Assembly (NCBI RefSeq): GCF_023159225.1
Contig: NC_063188.1
Coordinates: forward strand, 17,815,086-17,879,085
Length of the DNA stretch: 64,000 nucleotides
Direction of reading: 5' to 3'
Source: Perognathus longimembris pacificus
Lineage: Eukaryota > Chordata > Mammalia > Rodentia > Heteromyidae
Shown here: piece after piece, positions 33,119 through 44,975 of the stretch
Layout: every line of letters begins with the position of its first letter
Numbering within the stretch: position 1 is the stretch's first letter
Made by a program: the position numbers and the translations under genes
Notes under the pieces: generated by a model
What the model saw: the letters and a program-made list of their open reading frames with translations, nothing else
Told to the model about the DNA's origin: nothing
Database searches by the model: none

Positions 33119-35119
33119 AGGGACTTCCGGGAATATGGCGGAGGAGCAGCAGAGCCCTAGCTGAGCTCCCTCCGATATTGCAGTTTTCTCACTCCATAGA
33201 AACTTTTACTCTTAGAAAGACAGCCAGAGTAAGTTCTAACAGTACAAGGATTCTGGCCAGGAAGAAAAAATCGACTTTGCCTGTCTGAAAACACAGATTT
33301 GAGCTCCGGGTGGCGTCCCGCCACCGCGCCAGTGCCGCCGCCGGCACAGCGCCTGGCACAGCGCCCTGCATTCCGCGCAGCTAAAGCACACAGCATAGAC
33401 CAGGGAGAAATACTCCAGACAGCGACTGAGCACGGACGACCTGAAATCGCAGAGAAAGCGTGAGTACCCCACGAAAGATAGTCTCACTCGTGCCCACAGA
33501 GCTGCTTCTGGAAGTTAGCCCTTCCCCCACCGCCAGAGAAAAGCGCCATCTTTGACACTGTCATAGGGTCAGACCAGACTGGAACTAAAACGGGCCTGGG
33601 GAATTCGAGGACAAAGAAGCCATCTTTGAGAAGGGCAAGAGGGACTGACTGAACAGTGAGAGCCAACTCCGCCCAGGAGAATGTCCCCTGCCCAGGTGGG
33701 AGGCGCTTCCTGGGCCGTGGCTTAGCCAGAGGTGCCCCGGCCTGCCCGCCGGAATTTCTAAATTTGAAGCCAAAGCAGTGAGCAGCTACCAGTGGCACGG
33801 AAACACCAGACAGGGAAACAAATAGTTCCTGAGACAGATAAATGGTCCCGTCACAGAGGAAGCCCAATTCCCAGCCTGAAACAGAGCTGAATTCCATAGC
33901 CAGACTCAGCCAGGCAGCCACCCCACCCAGGAGGAAGGAACCCCCTCCAGGCAAGCAACTCTCAGCTGGGTAAACTAGGCCAGACACGCCCTGCCCTGCT
34001 GAGTCCACAGCCTATTCAAAGCCAGGGGTTAAAGGCCGCGGCCCCACAGCAGACAGAGGAGCCGCGGTTCCCGAGACTGCTCATGTCCCCATCTACAGAG
34101 GATGCCCAAGGCTTTCCTGCAAGCTGTGCGAACCACAGAGATCCAGGATTGCACCAACAGGGGAGAAGGATCAGAACAGATCCACCCACTGCAAACTGAT
34201 AGCAAGTCAAACCAGCCAATCAGGAAAATAGACTGCAGACCATCGCAAGGAAACCAGAGACTGGGGAAAGACCACCCAAACATGGAGGACTCCATTTTTT
34301 TTTCTTTTCAAGCATTTTTTTATACTTTTTAAAAAACTTAAAAAATTTTTTTTTCACTTCTGAAACGTCGTTGGTTTTTTTGTTTTTCGTTTTTACCTGT
34401 TTGTTTTATCAAGGTTTTTTTTTTTTTTTGGTTGTTCGTTTTTCTGTTTTTTTTTTTTCCTTTTTATTTTTTATTTTACTTTTTAAAAATAATTTTTCTC
34501 TGTTATGTGCATCTGTCTTCCAGTATTTTTGCTTTATTTCTCTCTTTGCGTTCTCTTTCTTTAAAAATTACTTTCCTATGAATAAGACCTCCACTCTTTT
34601 CTGCTAACTCTCCATTGTCCATCATTTTAACCTTGTTCTTTCTACTGATTACACTCTTCTCCACATTTCCACATCACTGAAACTAAACCAAAATCATCAC
34701 ATCCCCAATACATTTTACTGTATTCTCTTTACTACCTCTCACTTTCCCTCCAGACTTACTGCGAGGACCTCCAGAATCCATTGACTCCTGGTTATTGGAA
34801 AGAGGGTATCCCTGCTTAATCCGAGTGAATCAAAGGGGTTCATAGAGAAAGCCAGTCCTAAAAGAACTTAATATAAGAACAAGAATTGCTCCTAGGGTTG
34901 TAATAGTAAATAAGTAAGTACTGAATACAGGGCCCAGGATCGATTGTTATATTGAAGTTGTATTCTTTCAGAACACCAAATGTAAGTTTATAGACAGGTA
35001 TGCAAGGTATCTGTATATAATTGTGAACTTCTAAGATTTACACAACAGTGCTTGGTAAGGGCTGCTTTGGGTCTTAAACGGTGCTCACAGGTGCTTGTAA
35101 ATTGGCATTCCCAATCCAA
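33119..35119 (+). mobile_element. L1 copy C 5'UTR
   Basis: It begins GGGACTTCCGGGAATATGGCGG, with an ETS-like CTTCCGG and a YY1-like ATGGCGG at the extreme 5' end, as expected for an L1 promoter and transcription start. The first 1.1 kb is GC-rich (33300-34270) with many CCCGCC/GGC runs. The last 0.8 kb is AT-rich homopolymer DNA. A GCGTGAGTA donor-like sequence lies at about 33459. At 2.0 kb it is long compared with the roughly 0.9-kb human L1 5'UTR. No upstream tandem monomers of the mouse type are visible. Confidence 0.88.
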
Positions 35120-36174
35120 ATGGGCAGAAGAAACACAAGAAAGATGGCAAACAATGGAGTCTTTTCCCCCACTCAAAGCAAGCAGGAAACAGAACAGTCA
35201 ATCAAAGACATAGAAGAGAACCCTCAAAATGCTCTACAAAGTCTACTGAAAAACATGATAAATGAAAAGCTTGAATCAATACAGCAATCCCTCCATAAAG
35301 TAATGGATGATTTCATGGCCTCAACAAATAGAAAGATAAATGAAATTCAAGAGTCAAATGAAAAGATAGCTACCCAGGTAAAAGATTTGAGAGACAGCAC
35401 TCAAAACCAAATTAATGAAGTAAAGAAGTCCATTCAGGGCCTAATAGATGACATGAAATCATCAGGAAAGACCAGTCAGAAGGAAAAGAGATTTGAAATC
35501 AAGTAGCTAGCCTACAGTCCCGACTAACTGAAGCAGAGGATCGATTCTTGGGAGCTGAAGATTCCCTAGAATCTATGGAGAAAGATAAAAAATCAATACA
35601 TATCCAGTCCAATCAACGAAACAGATCGTTACAGGAGATTCAAGACACGATCAGGAAGCCCAATTTAAGGATAATAGGTATTGAGGAAAACTTGGAGAAA
35701 GAAGTTAATGGGATAGGCAACCTATTTAACAGAATATTAGCTGAGAACTTCCCAAATATCCAGAAGGAAAGGCCTATACAGATACAAGAAGCATTTAGAA
35801 CCCCAAACTGGCTAGACCAGAACAGGACATCCCACCGACACATTGTGATCAAAACAGGATCAGTAGAGTTCAAGGAAAGAATCCTTAAAGCTGTCAGGGA
35901 GAAGAAAACAATCACATATAAAGGAAAAGCAATCAGAATTACCCCAGACTTCTCAGCAGAGACCATGAAATCAAGGAGAGCCTGGAATGAGAAATGCCAA
36001 ACCCTAAATAAAAATAACTACCAACCAAGAATACTGTACCCAGCTGAACTCTCATTCATAGCCGAAGGTCAAAGAAAAGACTTCCACAGTAAGGAAAAAC
36101 TGAATCAATATATCTCCACCAAACAAGCTTTAAAGAAAATCCTCAAAAATGTACTATACAGGGAAAATAATCAA
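35120..36174 (+). pseudogene. L1 copy C ORF1 (frameshifted)
   Basis: The start MGRRNTRKMANNG leads into a long heptad-rich, Gln/Lys/Glu-rich region (coiled coil, codons about 25-130). A frame change occurs at about 35506-35548. The second frame (from 35548) has the ERPIQIQEAFRTPNWLDQNR segment and the C-terminal TLNKNNYQPRILYPAELSF block. ORF1p coats L1 RNA as a trimer. Apart from the shift, the frame is better preserved than in copy B. The last ORF1 codons are lost because the sequence jumps into ORF2 at about 36174. Confidence 0.94.
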
Positions 36175-36974
36175 GATCCTTATATATCACCCTACACCAA
36201 AATCAATTCCAAATGGATTAAAGACCTCGAAATCAACACAGACACCCTGAAAACACTAAAGGAAGGAGTAGGAGAAACACTTGGGCTCCTTGGCGCAGGA
36301 TGGAACTTCCTGAACAAAGACCCAGAAAGGCTACAAATCAAAGAAAGGTTGGACAAATGGGACTGCATCAAACTGCAGAGTTTCTACACGGCAAGGACAT
36401 AGCTCTCAAGATAAATAGAAAGCCCACAGACTGGGAGAAGATCTTTATTGGTCATTCAATGGACATATGCCTCATATGTAAAATATATGCAGAACTAAAA
36501 AAATTACCTTCCTCCAAAACAAAACCGCAAAGAACCAACAACCCCCTCAACAAGTGGGCTAAAGACTTCAACACAGACTTCTCTGATGAGGAAATGAGAA
36601 TGGCCAAGAGACATATGAAAAAGTGCTGTACATCACTGGCCATAAAAGAAATGCAAATCAAAACAACATTGAGATTCCATCTCACCCCAGTAAGAATGTC
36701 CTATATCAAGAAAACTAACAGTAACAATTGTTGGAGGGGATGTGGCCAAAAGGGAACCCTACTTCATTGTTGGTGGGAATGTAAACTGGTTCAGCCACTC
36801 TGGCAAGCAGTATGGAGATTCCTCAGAAGGCTAAATATAGAACTCCCCTATGACCCAGAAGCCCCACTTTTGGCTATCTATTCAAAAAACTACAAACAAA
36901 ATCACAGTAAAGACACCAGCACAACAATGTTCATTTCAGAGCAATTTGTCATAGCTAGAATCTGGAACCAACCC
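36175..36974 (+). pseudogene. L1 copy C ORF2 C-terminal remnant fused to ORF1
   Basis: After YRENNQ of ORF1 the same frame continues DPYISPYTKINSKWIKDLEI, an ORF2 segment about 0.95 kb from the ORF2 end. This gives a 284-codon ORF1-ORF2 chimera (35548-36402). A shift near 36300-36400 moves the rest to another frame, which carries the Cys-rich end [18 protein letters not shown] and stops at IARIWNQPR. Endonuclease and RT domains (about 2.8 kb) are absent. At the join, ORF1 AATAATCAA meets ORF2 GATCCTTAT with about 1 base shared and no GT donor at the ORF1 side, so a deletion is more likely than splicing. Confidence 0.93.
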
Positions 36975-37532
36975 AGGGTGGGGCGCCTCTGGCCTGGTTT
37001 ACCCAGCTGAGAGTTGCTTGCCTGGGGGAGGTTCCTCCCTCCTGGGCGGGGCGGCTGCCTAGTGGAGCTGGCTATGGAATTCAGCTCCATTTTGCGCTGG
37101 GAATTGGGCTTCCTCTGTGACAGGACCGTTTATCTGTCTCAGGAACTGTTTGTTCTCCTGTCTGGCTGTTCCGTGCCACTGGTAGCTGCTTGCCGCTTTC
37201 GCTTATAATATAGGAATTCCAGCGGGCAGGCCGGGGCACCTCTAGCTGAGCCGCGGCCCAGGACATGCTCCCCGCCTTAGCAGGGGGCATTCTCCTGCCC
37301 GGAGCTGGCTCTCACTGGTCGGTCCCTCTTGCCCTTCTCAAAGATGGCCGCTTTGTCCTCGCTTTCCCCAGGCGGGCTTTAGTTACAATCTGGTCTGACC
37401 CTATGCCAGTGTCAAAGATGGCGCTTTGCTCTGGCCATGGGGGAAGGGCTACGTTCCAGAAGCTGCTCTATGGGCACAAGTGAGAATATCTTTCGTGGAG
37501 TACTCATGCTTTCTCTGCGATTTCGGCCTCAC
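36975..37532 (-). mobile_element. Inverted L1 5'UTR segment
   Basis: It is the reverse complement equivalent of about 33440-33990 in copy C (for example GCTGGCTATGGAATTCAGC and CTTTGTCCTCGCTTTCCCC in opposite sense, with substitutions). It is probably the 5' part of copy B, displaced by copy C: reading right to left from 37532 to 36975 and then jumping to 33118 gives a nearly continuous L1 5'UTR with about 320 bp missing. Confidence 0.9.
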
Positions 37533-37552
37533 CTTGGTGAGAATGTTATTAT

Positions 37553-37770
37553 TACTGTTATTGTTATTATTATTATTATTTGCTAGTCCTGGGGCTTGAA
37601 CTCAGGGCCTTACTACTGTCCCTGAGCTTCTTTTGCTCAAGATTATCACTGTACCTCTTGAGTCTTAGAGCCACTTCTGGCTTTTTCTGTTTATATGGTA
37701 CTGAGGAAATGAACCCAGGGCTTTATGCATGCTAGGCAAGCACTCTTCCACTAAGCCACACTCCCAGCCC
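37553..37770 (-). mobile_element. IDL-Geo SINE with (TTA)n tail
   Basis: It is flanked by GAGAATGTTATTA and GAGAATGCTATTA (37539-37551 and 37771-37783). The tail reads (ATT)n on the plus strand. It is more diverged than the copies at 20.5 and 21.4 kb. Confidence 0.92.
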
Positions 37771-37804
37771 GAGAATGCTATTATCAAATGTATTAACGAT
37801 ATAA

Positions 37805-38110
37805 AATAATAGAGAGGTTGTGGAAAAAGAGAATCCTTGTACAATGTTGGGTGATATAAATAAGTGCAGATGTTATGGAAAACAGTATGGAAATTTCTGA
37901 AAAATTTTAAAGTAGAACCACCTTATGATTTGCAGTCTTATGTATACATAAAGGAAACAGAATCAATATGTGGAAGAAATAGCCACTCTCTTGTGCTCAT
38001 ATGTGGAAGAGATAGCTAGTCTCTTATGCTCATCATAGTATTATTCCCAGTAATCAAGATATAGAATCACTTTAGGTATCCATTCATGGATGAATGTATG
38101 GATAGAATGC
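37805..38110 (+). mobile_element. Ancient L1M ORF2 end
   Basis: GAGAGGTTGTGGAAAAAGAG, AACAGTATGGAAATTTCTG and GTAGAACCACCTTATGATTTG, then ATCCATTCATGGATGAATG, match the ORF2 3' region of old L1s. A local duplication of a roughly 35-bp unit lies at 37967-38035 (ATATGTGGAAGAAATAGCC and ATATGTGGAAGAGATAGCT). Confidence 0.7.
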
Positions 38111-39774
38111 CCATATTAATGCTTCACCTTTGAGTCAGGAGAGTGATTGAACACATATTTTGATTTGCCTCAGGCCCTGTCTTTAGGATGATGGTTTCCT
38201 ACTTTCCTCTGACCTCTGAAATGGTCAGAATCATAATAATATTTGTTCCAGGAGTAATCTGATGCTTCGTTCATGGACCTCTCTGGAGCAAAGATGATAA
38301 ATACATTTAATCTTTTGGGCCAATTCTGATTGAATGGTAGTGGCTGCATAGGGCCCTGTGGTGAGAAGTTATTTTGAACCTCATCTAAACACAGTATGAG
38401 AGAAGGCCATGACCGATTAATGATATTTGCTCTATAGATATGGAATGGGAAATTGACAGCATGCAATCTCCCTTGGGATAGAAGAAGACACTGTATATTT
38501 CTTCCAAAAGCTTTTTCTTATCTATACCTCGTTAGGTTAAGGGATTAGAACACATGCTACTAATTTTTAATCCTTATGTGCTTTCTGGCTAGCATCACAA
38601 ATTTAATTGAGTCTTGATCTGACCACAAAATCATTTCTTAACTCTAGTTAAAATTGAGTCCTAGCCCAATCTGGCCACAGATGGCACCCTAACTCTAGAT
38701 AGTTGTTACAAAAATCATCATTATTAGATTGTTAAGTCAAATCAATTTGCTCCTCTGGAGACACAGTTCAAGGCCTGTGCTTTACTAGCGATGGGTCAGT
38801 AGCTATGCCTTTTGTCTGTGAAAGACAGTGTGTTATTGATATAGCAATATGCCTGTCAGTGTTTCTCCTTCAATTATCTAGCCACAGAGAGCACAAATGC
38901 TTTATTGTTGTGTGGTATAGTCTTTTCTTTAAAAAGAGAAAGAATTGTAACTCAAGTGAAAAGAGTGATTTCTTTGACTATGAAAACAAAGCAAATGCCT
39001 GAACATGATTTTAAATGAGTACAAGAAGGAAGCAACTGATGGAAGGAAGCTTTCTTGGAAAGAAAACAACTATGAATGCTCCTGGTTATAGAGCACATTA
39101 GGGGGCAAGGAACCCAAGAGTCATGTATTGGAAGTCAGTTTCTATCAAAAGAATAGACTTGAAACAGCTGCTAAATCTGGTCTGGATAAATGGGTTTTTA
39201 TAATAATAATTTTTTAAAAAGCATGAAGTAAGTTGATAAGGTAGTAATGAAACTGTCAGAATCTCTACTTTGAAGCTGAGGTGTAACAGGAGATTTATTT
39301 CAATATCTAAATCTTTTCAGAATGTCAGGAGGGGGAAGATGAGGAATTAGAGCTCCATTTGAATCCCATTACTAAGAGTGGGGGCTTTGGTCTATGTTCT
39401 TTTCAATAAACTTTGTGTGATAAAGAAATGTTCTGCTCTTATGCTATTCAACACAGAAGTCTCTAGGATATGTGGTCACTAATCCTTAAAATATGACTAG
39501 TTTGATCTAAAAAATTAATGATAATTGAAATTAAAATAAAATTAAACAGCCATATCTGGCTAGTGGCTACCATATTGGACAGAATAGCACTGGTAGGTTG
39601 GTCTCTAGCAACAATCATACCAAAAGAAGCTCAAGGAAAAGAAAGAAAACTCAGCAAACTCATATTTTATACTATTTATATCTCTATTAAAAAGCCTTTT
39701 ATCTCTGAAAAGAAGCCTTTTGATAACTTTTGATAGACTTGGTACCTTGATATTAGAAGAGAGCATGCCTCTTG
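38111..39774. other. Unique noncoding DNA
   Basis: No repeat or coding feature recognised. Confidence 0.4.
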
Positions 39775-39789
39775 GGTCATTCTGCTTTT

Positions 39790-40006
39790 TATTTATTTAT
39801 TTATTTTGGCCAGTCCTAGGCCGTGAACTCAGGGCCTGAGCACTGTCCCTGGCTTCTTTTTTGCTCAAGGCTAGGCTAGCACTCTGCCACTTGAGCCACA
39901 GCGCCACTTCTGGCCATTTTCTGTATAAGTGGTGCTGAGGAATCGAACCCAGGGCCTCATGTATACGAGGCAATCACTCTTGCCACTAGGCCATACTCCC
40001 AGCCCC
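39790..40006 (-). mobile_element. IDL-Geo SINE with (TTTA)n tail
   Basis: It is flanked by GGTCATTCTGCTTTT (39775-39789 and 40007-40021). A complete dimer. Confidence 0.96.
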
Positions 40007-40021
40007 GGTCATTCTGCTTTT

Positions 40022-40901
40022 GATCACTTTAACAAGAATCTTAGGCAAAACAAATTATGAAAAGGAAAGGCTTATTGTTTGTCATTATTTAGAAAGTTTC
40101 AGTCCGCAATTGAATGTCTCAGTATTTTGTGCCTGTGGTGAATGAGTACATCATGATGGAAAAAACTACTTTCCTCTTAGAGACCCCAGGTCTCACTATT
40201 GGGTAAATGCTAATGACTTAAAACCTCCAATTAGGCATTACCTCTTTAAGTTTCTATCCCCTCCAAACAATGCTAAGCTGGGAATCAAGCCTTTCATACA
40301 TGGGCCTTTGGACCCCAAGATCTCAACTATAGTATAAGCATTACTGGAGCATGTGTCTCTGTAATCTAAGAATATGAAAGCTACACTTTTTAAAATTAAA
40401 TGTGCATTAACAACTTTAATGAAAGTAATCTATCACATTGAAATACAGAATAGAATATTTCACAAAAACATGAATACGATCTTGGTGAAAGAATTAGCTA
40501 ATGTTTCTTCATTACTCTGGATATAATAACCAGAATCCAGTCTAATATGAGAGATACATAGTTCAATCAAAATTCAAAAACAGTATATTTTTTGATATCA
40601 CATTATTGGTAACTTGGACTATAGAATGAAACAAAGAAAATGATATAACACAAACCAAATTAATGTTCTCTGAACATATAATCTTCTTGGTTGGCTATTA
40701 TCCCCCCACCTCTAATGATTATAGTTTTGAGGTATAACTCTTGAATTTGCAACTGCTTTCTCTGTGCTGTTTTTATACATACTTTCTCACTTTATCATAA
40801 TACATTAATTCACTGAAAATAGTGAGGTATGGTAAAAGATAATGCTGGAGAAAGCTCATAAAGCCATGTGAAAGTATTAGCCTATTTCAGGAGCATAGAA
40901 G
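40022..40901. other. Unique AT-rich DNA
   Basis: Nothing recognised. Confidence 0.4.
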
Positions 40902-40909
40902 CCACATGA

Positions 40910-41121
40910 ATTTTTTTTTATTTTTTTTTTGCCAGTCCTGGGCCTTGGACTCGGGGCCTGAGTGCTGTCCCTGGCTTCTTTTTGCTCAAGGCTAGCACTC
41001 TACCACTTGAGCCACAGCGCCACTTCTGGCTATTTTCTATATATATGGTGCTGGGGCATCAAACCCAGGGCTTCATGTATGGGAGGCAAGCACTCTTGTC
41101 ACTAGGCAATATTCCCAGCCC
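40910..41121 (-). mobile_element. IDL-Geo SINE
   Basis: It is flanked by CCACATGA (40902-40909 and 41122-41129). A complete dimer ending ATTCCCAGCCC. Confidence 0.94.
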
Positions 41122-41129
41122 CCACATGA

Positions 41130-41949
41130 GATTTTAAGAAAGTTCACTTACTGCGGTGTGGGGAATGAATGGGAGAGCAGAGATGGTAAAACTGTTTAGG
41201 AAGTGGCATTGATAGATCTTGATGAGTGATTAAATGAGGGAATATAATCCATATCCAATGAATCTTTTCTGAGACAAGATTCAGATTTCTGTTACACCTT
41301 CCCCAAATAAGCTCTCCCTAATGCATTGGTGAGAAATATACATTTAGCTGAATATTTCACAGAGAAAGTGAAAGACATGGTTACATTACACATACTGCAG
41401 AGAAAACTCTTTTATCCTATTCCTTCATTGAACATCTGTCTCCCAAAGTCTCTCCTGTGTAAGTTTCCCCTGGTCTTTTTTTCTTCTGATTTCCTCTACC
41501 AATCCTGCCTTTCTAGCTCCTCTGTTCTGTCAGTCACTCCTAAATTTTCTTCCATTTCTATTTCCTTCCTTGTATGGAAGAATTTGACTTCTCCTTGGGA
41601 TTTTTCAATTTACATGCTCATGTGGCAGCCTGGTATTACCTTTTGTTTAGAATATATCATTTTTAGAAGGGAAGAGATATATGTAATGATCAGTATTTCT
41701 CTTTTTTTATTAGCCTCCTGCTATAATATGGCTGGGCAGTACACTATTGTTATCTTTCTTTAAAATTTTGATAGTTTGCTTATTATGTATTTTTGTCTGC
41801 ACTTTGATTTTTTTCATTGCCTAAAAATGTTTTTTGATTTGGAGATTTTTTCCCTCACAATTTACTTTCATGACTCCAAGGAGAGTGGCTTACTTGTCAT
41901 CTTGTAGTACCAGCCCTGACCTTTGATGACCTGTGGTATTTTGGACATA
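41130..41949. other. Unique noncoding DNA with a 145-codon chance frame
   Basis: A plus-strand open frame at 41326-41763 is long, but it is Ser/Leu/Phe-rich from pyrimidine-rich DNA and shows no domain or homologous landmark. I treat it as non-coding. Confidence 0.4.
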
Positions 41950-42200
41950 ATTTTAAAAATGTATTATAATTGTACAAACTTATGAGGTCTACTGTCATAA
42001 TTTGATGGGTGTACATGTGTAATGATTGAAAGAAGACTAATTAATGTGGAAATAAAATTTTATTCACTCATTATGACTATAATTCCCCTCCCCAATAAAG
42101 CTTTCTTAGATCACCTTGGATGACCTTGTACATATTAATACATCTTTCTATTCATCAGTTATATTATTATGGAAGGATCTATTTTGATGAATTCAAAATT
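41950..42200 (-). mobile_element. Ancient L1 fragment
   Basis: ATTGTACAAACTTATGAGG, ATTTGATGGGTGTACATGTG and GAAGACTAATTAATGTGG resemble the reverse of an old L1M 3'UTR/5'UTR segment. Weak. Confidence 0.45.
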
Positions 42201-42329
42201 TTTTGATCTATGATTATATAGCAGACACTGTATGGTAATCTGGGCTGATCATAGTCAACAAGATCTTTTCAGTGAGTGGGCAGAAAAGAAGTAAGTTGAT
42301 GTGTGAAAAAAATCACCTACCAGTATTAT

Positions 42330-42500
42330 TACTGACAAATAGGTATTGAGTGCCAATTATGCTAAGTGTTGGCGATGTAAGGCTTCCTGACTTACAGAAC
42401 TCACAGTTTTTCAGGAGAAAGGAATCAGAACTTTTTGTAGATATGAAGAAAAGGCATCCGGGGAGAAAGACAAGGAGACCTATGTTCAATGAATGGTAGA
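42330..42500 (+). mobile_element. Unassigned ancient interspersed repeat
   Basis: TATTGAGTGCCAATTATGC, TAAGTGTTGGCGATGTAAGG and CAGAACTCACAGTTTTTCAGG match a common mammalian repeat that I cannot name with certainty. A sister copy lies at 22890-22990. Confidence 0.45.
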
Positions 42501-44619
42501 AGGGGGATGTTAGGAATGGACTATCCTGATGTAGTAAATAGGAGTATAAAAAGGAGGATATGACCAAACCGGTAAACATATGAAAGTACATGTGAGGAGG
42601 CAGCAGGTTGGGCCATCACAAGTGAGATCAGGAACTAGATAGTAAACCAGCATGTTGAGATGACTTCAATTTAGTCACAGATTCAGCTCCATGTCCAAAA
42701 GGAGTGAGTACAGGGTGTAGTTCAGGCAGATGATTAGCATCAGAGAAGTCTAGAAGGGAACAAGTAGCCTGGGTAGGTACAGGAGAATAGCACTGCAACA
42801 TAGAATCAAGGATTATGCATAGATACAGGAACATATTGGGTGAAATGGAAGCCTGGTAAATGACAACTGGGTTGGGTGGTTTTGAAAGAAAAGAGGAAAT
42901 GAAAGATAGGGATAATTGGTAAGTTTTCTACTAAACATGGTTAGAGCAGGAAAGACAGTGAGTTGAATCCTTGAACTTATATTTCCTCCTTTATTAGGAA
43001 CATTTTGATCTCAGAGCTTGTGGGGTCACTGTAGATGGTTTCAGCTGTAAAGAGTGGTTTATTGGTAAAGGAAGGAACGAGACAAGAGGCAAGATCATAT
43101 ATATATACATATATTGTATACACACTTATAATATTTTTCTATGCTTTGTCTTCCTAGAAACAGAAAAATAAATAGCAATTCTTTGATGATGATGATGACC
43201 ATAAGGTGATTTAAATGTAACATTACTCAGAGAAAAGCATGCCGTGAACTGTTTGGCTTTTATCACTAGAAAAATGGTTTCCTTCCAGAGCTTAACTCAA
43301 TTAATGCTTCACCTCCTCCCATATGCTAGAACCACAAATTCTGCAGGGTGTTAGTTATGCATTAAATTTACCTTCTCATATTCACTACAGCTAAATCATT
43401 TTTACTTTCATACTGCCTTCTTGCTGATACTTTGCCAAATTCACATATGCACAGGAAGAAAGTTGATACTTTCTCTCTGTTAGCATGAGATGCTTTATTG
43501 CTGAACTCAATGGCACCACATTAATTCAAAGAGAGAGAGGCCACTGAGACTGGAAATCAAGCCCTTCAATTCTGAATTTCCACATTTATTGCATTTGAGG
43601 ATGCCAAGGCGTAATGATGAAGCATTCCAGCAGGCGGAACCCACGGTTTTAAGCCTATTTACTCTGCTGTAGCTGAATGTCGCTGCATATGACAAATGTT
43701 GTGAATAAATATGTTTCAAGGCCAAAGAGTTCTATGAGAAATCCCATCATTCTAAAGATCACAAAATCATTTCTGAAATTGAACAATATTACAGCAGCTT
43801 AGTAACAAATTTAAATCTTATGTCTCCAACATGTCAAGAGATTAAAGCGCTCTGTGTGTGGTTTGTGCACAACAGCCAGCATTTCTTTGATTTCAACCTG
43901 CCAGCAACCCAAACTAAAATTCTCCCAAGAATGCAATGCATTTACTACTTGGTTACTAACCAAATGTTCAAGATTCTCATGGTGAGAGAACTCAAGATGT
44001 TAGGCTTTGTTTGGGCAAAATAATCATTTCAATGGAACAAATCACCCATCATACAGCTTGAAATTAGGGAATTTACTTGTGGCTATTACAGCTTGAATTC
44101 TTCATGTAAACAAGGTAATAATTATTACCTTAAAAGTAGTATTTGTCCTTCTTCCAAACATATTTAAGAATGCAACCCAAATCTCAGAAAATAAGTGCCA
44201 AGAAATGTTGGTTGTTTTATAAATCCTATGTTCTGAAATTTCTAGGAGATCTCTATACAAATTATTTCTTAAACCCGTGAAGTATGGGTATTTCTAAAAT
44301 ATTCCATTATTTCACCATAGATACCCTATCTATTTTCCTGGCAACTTTTTACATTCTGAGGTAGCACCTAAAATACTTTGTAAGACAGCATGGGTCAAAA
44401 CTGGTTTGGGCCTCACTTACCATAAATTTCATTTTTAGTCTTAGAAAGTTTAAGTAATTTCTTTCTTCAGAGACTTTCTATGATATAGCTGCAGACAAGA
44501 GATACTTCCAGATTTCACTGGCCTGCTCCTACCTGGTTGTGATGGAAGGGGACTCATATTTGAGTTCATTTTGGGGGAAGGAAAAATAGCAGCACTTGGG
44601 GGAAAGAAAAGGCCTCCTC
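42501..44619. other. Unique DNA including a conserved-looking block
   Basis: 43200-44110 is repeat-free, with homogeneous composition and short AT-rich motifs such as GGTAATAATTATTACC (44111-44129 region). No exon signals are seen. It could be regulatory or simply old unique sequence. Confidence 0.35.
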
Positions 44620-44975
44620 TATGTTTTGTGTTTTTTGTGGAACTGGGATTTGAACACAAGGCCTTGTGCTTGTGAAACAGGTGCTATGCTACTTGGGACA
44701 GTCTGGCAACCAATTTTTGCATTGGTTATTCTCAAAATACTGTAATCTCAAAGACTAGAATCCTCCTATTTATGCTTCCATTTATTTCTGAGATGACAGG
44801 AATATGCCCTATGTGCAGCCATTGTGCTTTCTCCATAGCTTGGGATGACAGGCACCTACCATTGCACCCAGCATTGATTAAAATGGAGCCTCATAAACTT
44901 CTATGCTGGGGATGGCCTGATCTTTATCTTCGAAGTAGCTAAGATCTCAGGCTTGAGCTACTATGTGTAACTAAC
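44620..44975 (-). mobile_element. Old SINE composite
   Basis: An ID-like segment (GGAACTGGGATTTGAACACAAG, then AGGTGCTATGCTACTTGGG) is followed after a decayed interval by B1-like segments: ATGACAGGCACCTACCATTGC, then GGGGATGGCCTGATC and TCTCAGGCTTGAGCTACTATG. Boundaries unclear. Confidence 0.5.

Noticed and set aside
33157..34295. Long minus-strand frames over the GC-rich L1 5'UTR (up to 174 codons) as an antisense protein like primate L1 ORF0
   Set aside because: No conserved start context or repeat of the frame in the inverted copy at 36975-37532 could be shown. GC-rich DNA is prone to long open frames.
36160..36190. Splicing as the origin of the ORF1-ORF2 join
   Set aside because: The ORF1 side of copy B at this point continues AATAAC, with no GT donor. 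A deletion with minimal homology fits better.
41326..41763. 145-codon plus-strand open frame as a novel gene
   Set aside because: Composition (Ser, Leu, Phe) follows from pyrimidine-rich DNA. No domain, no splice context, and the start is not in a convincing Kozak context.
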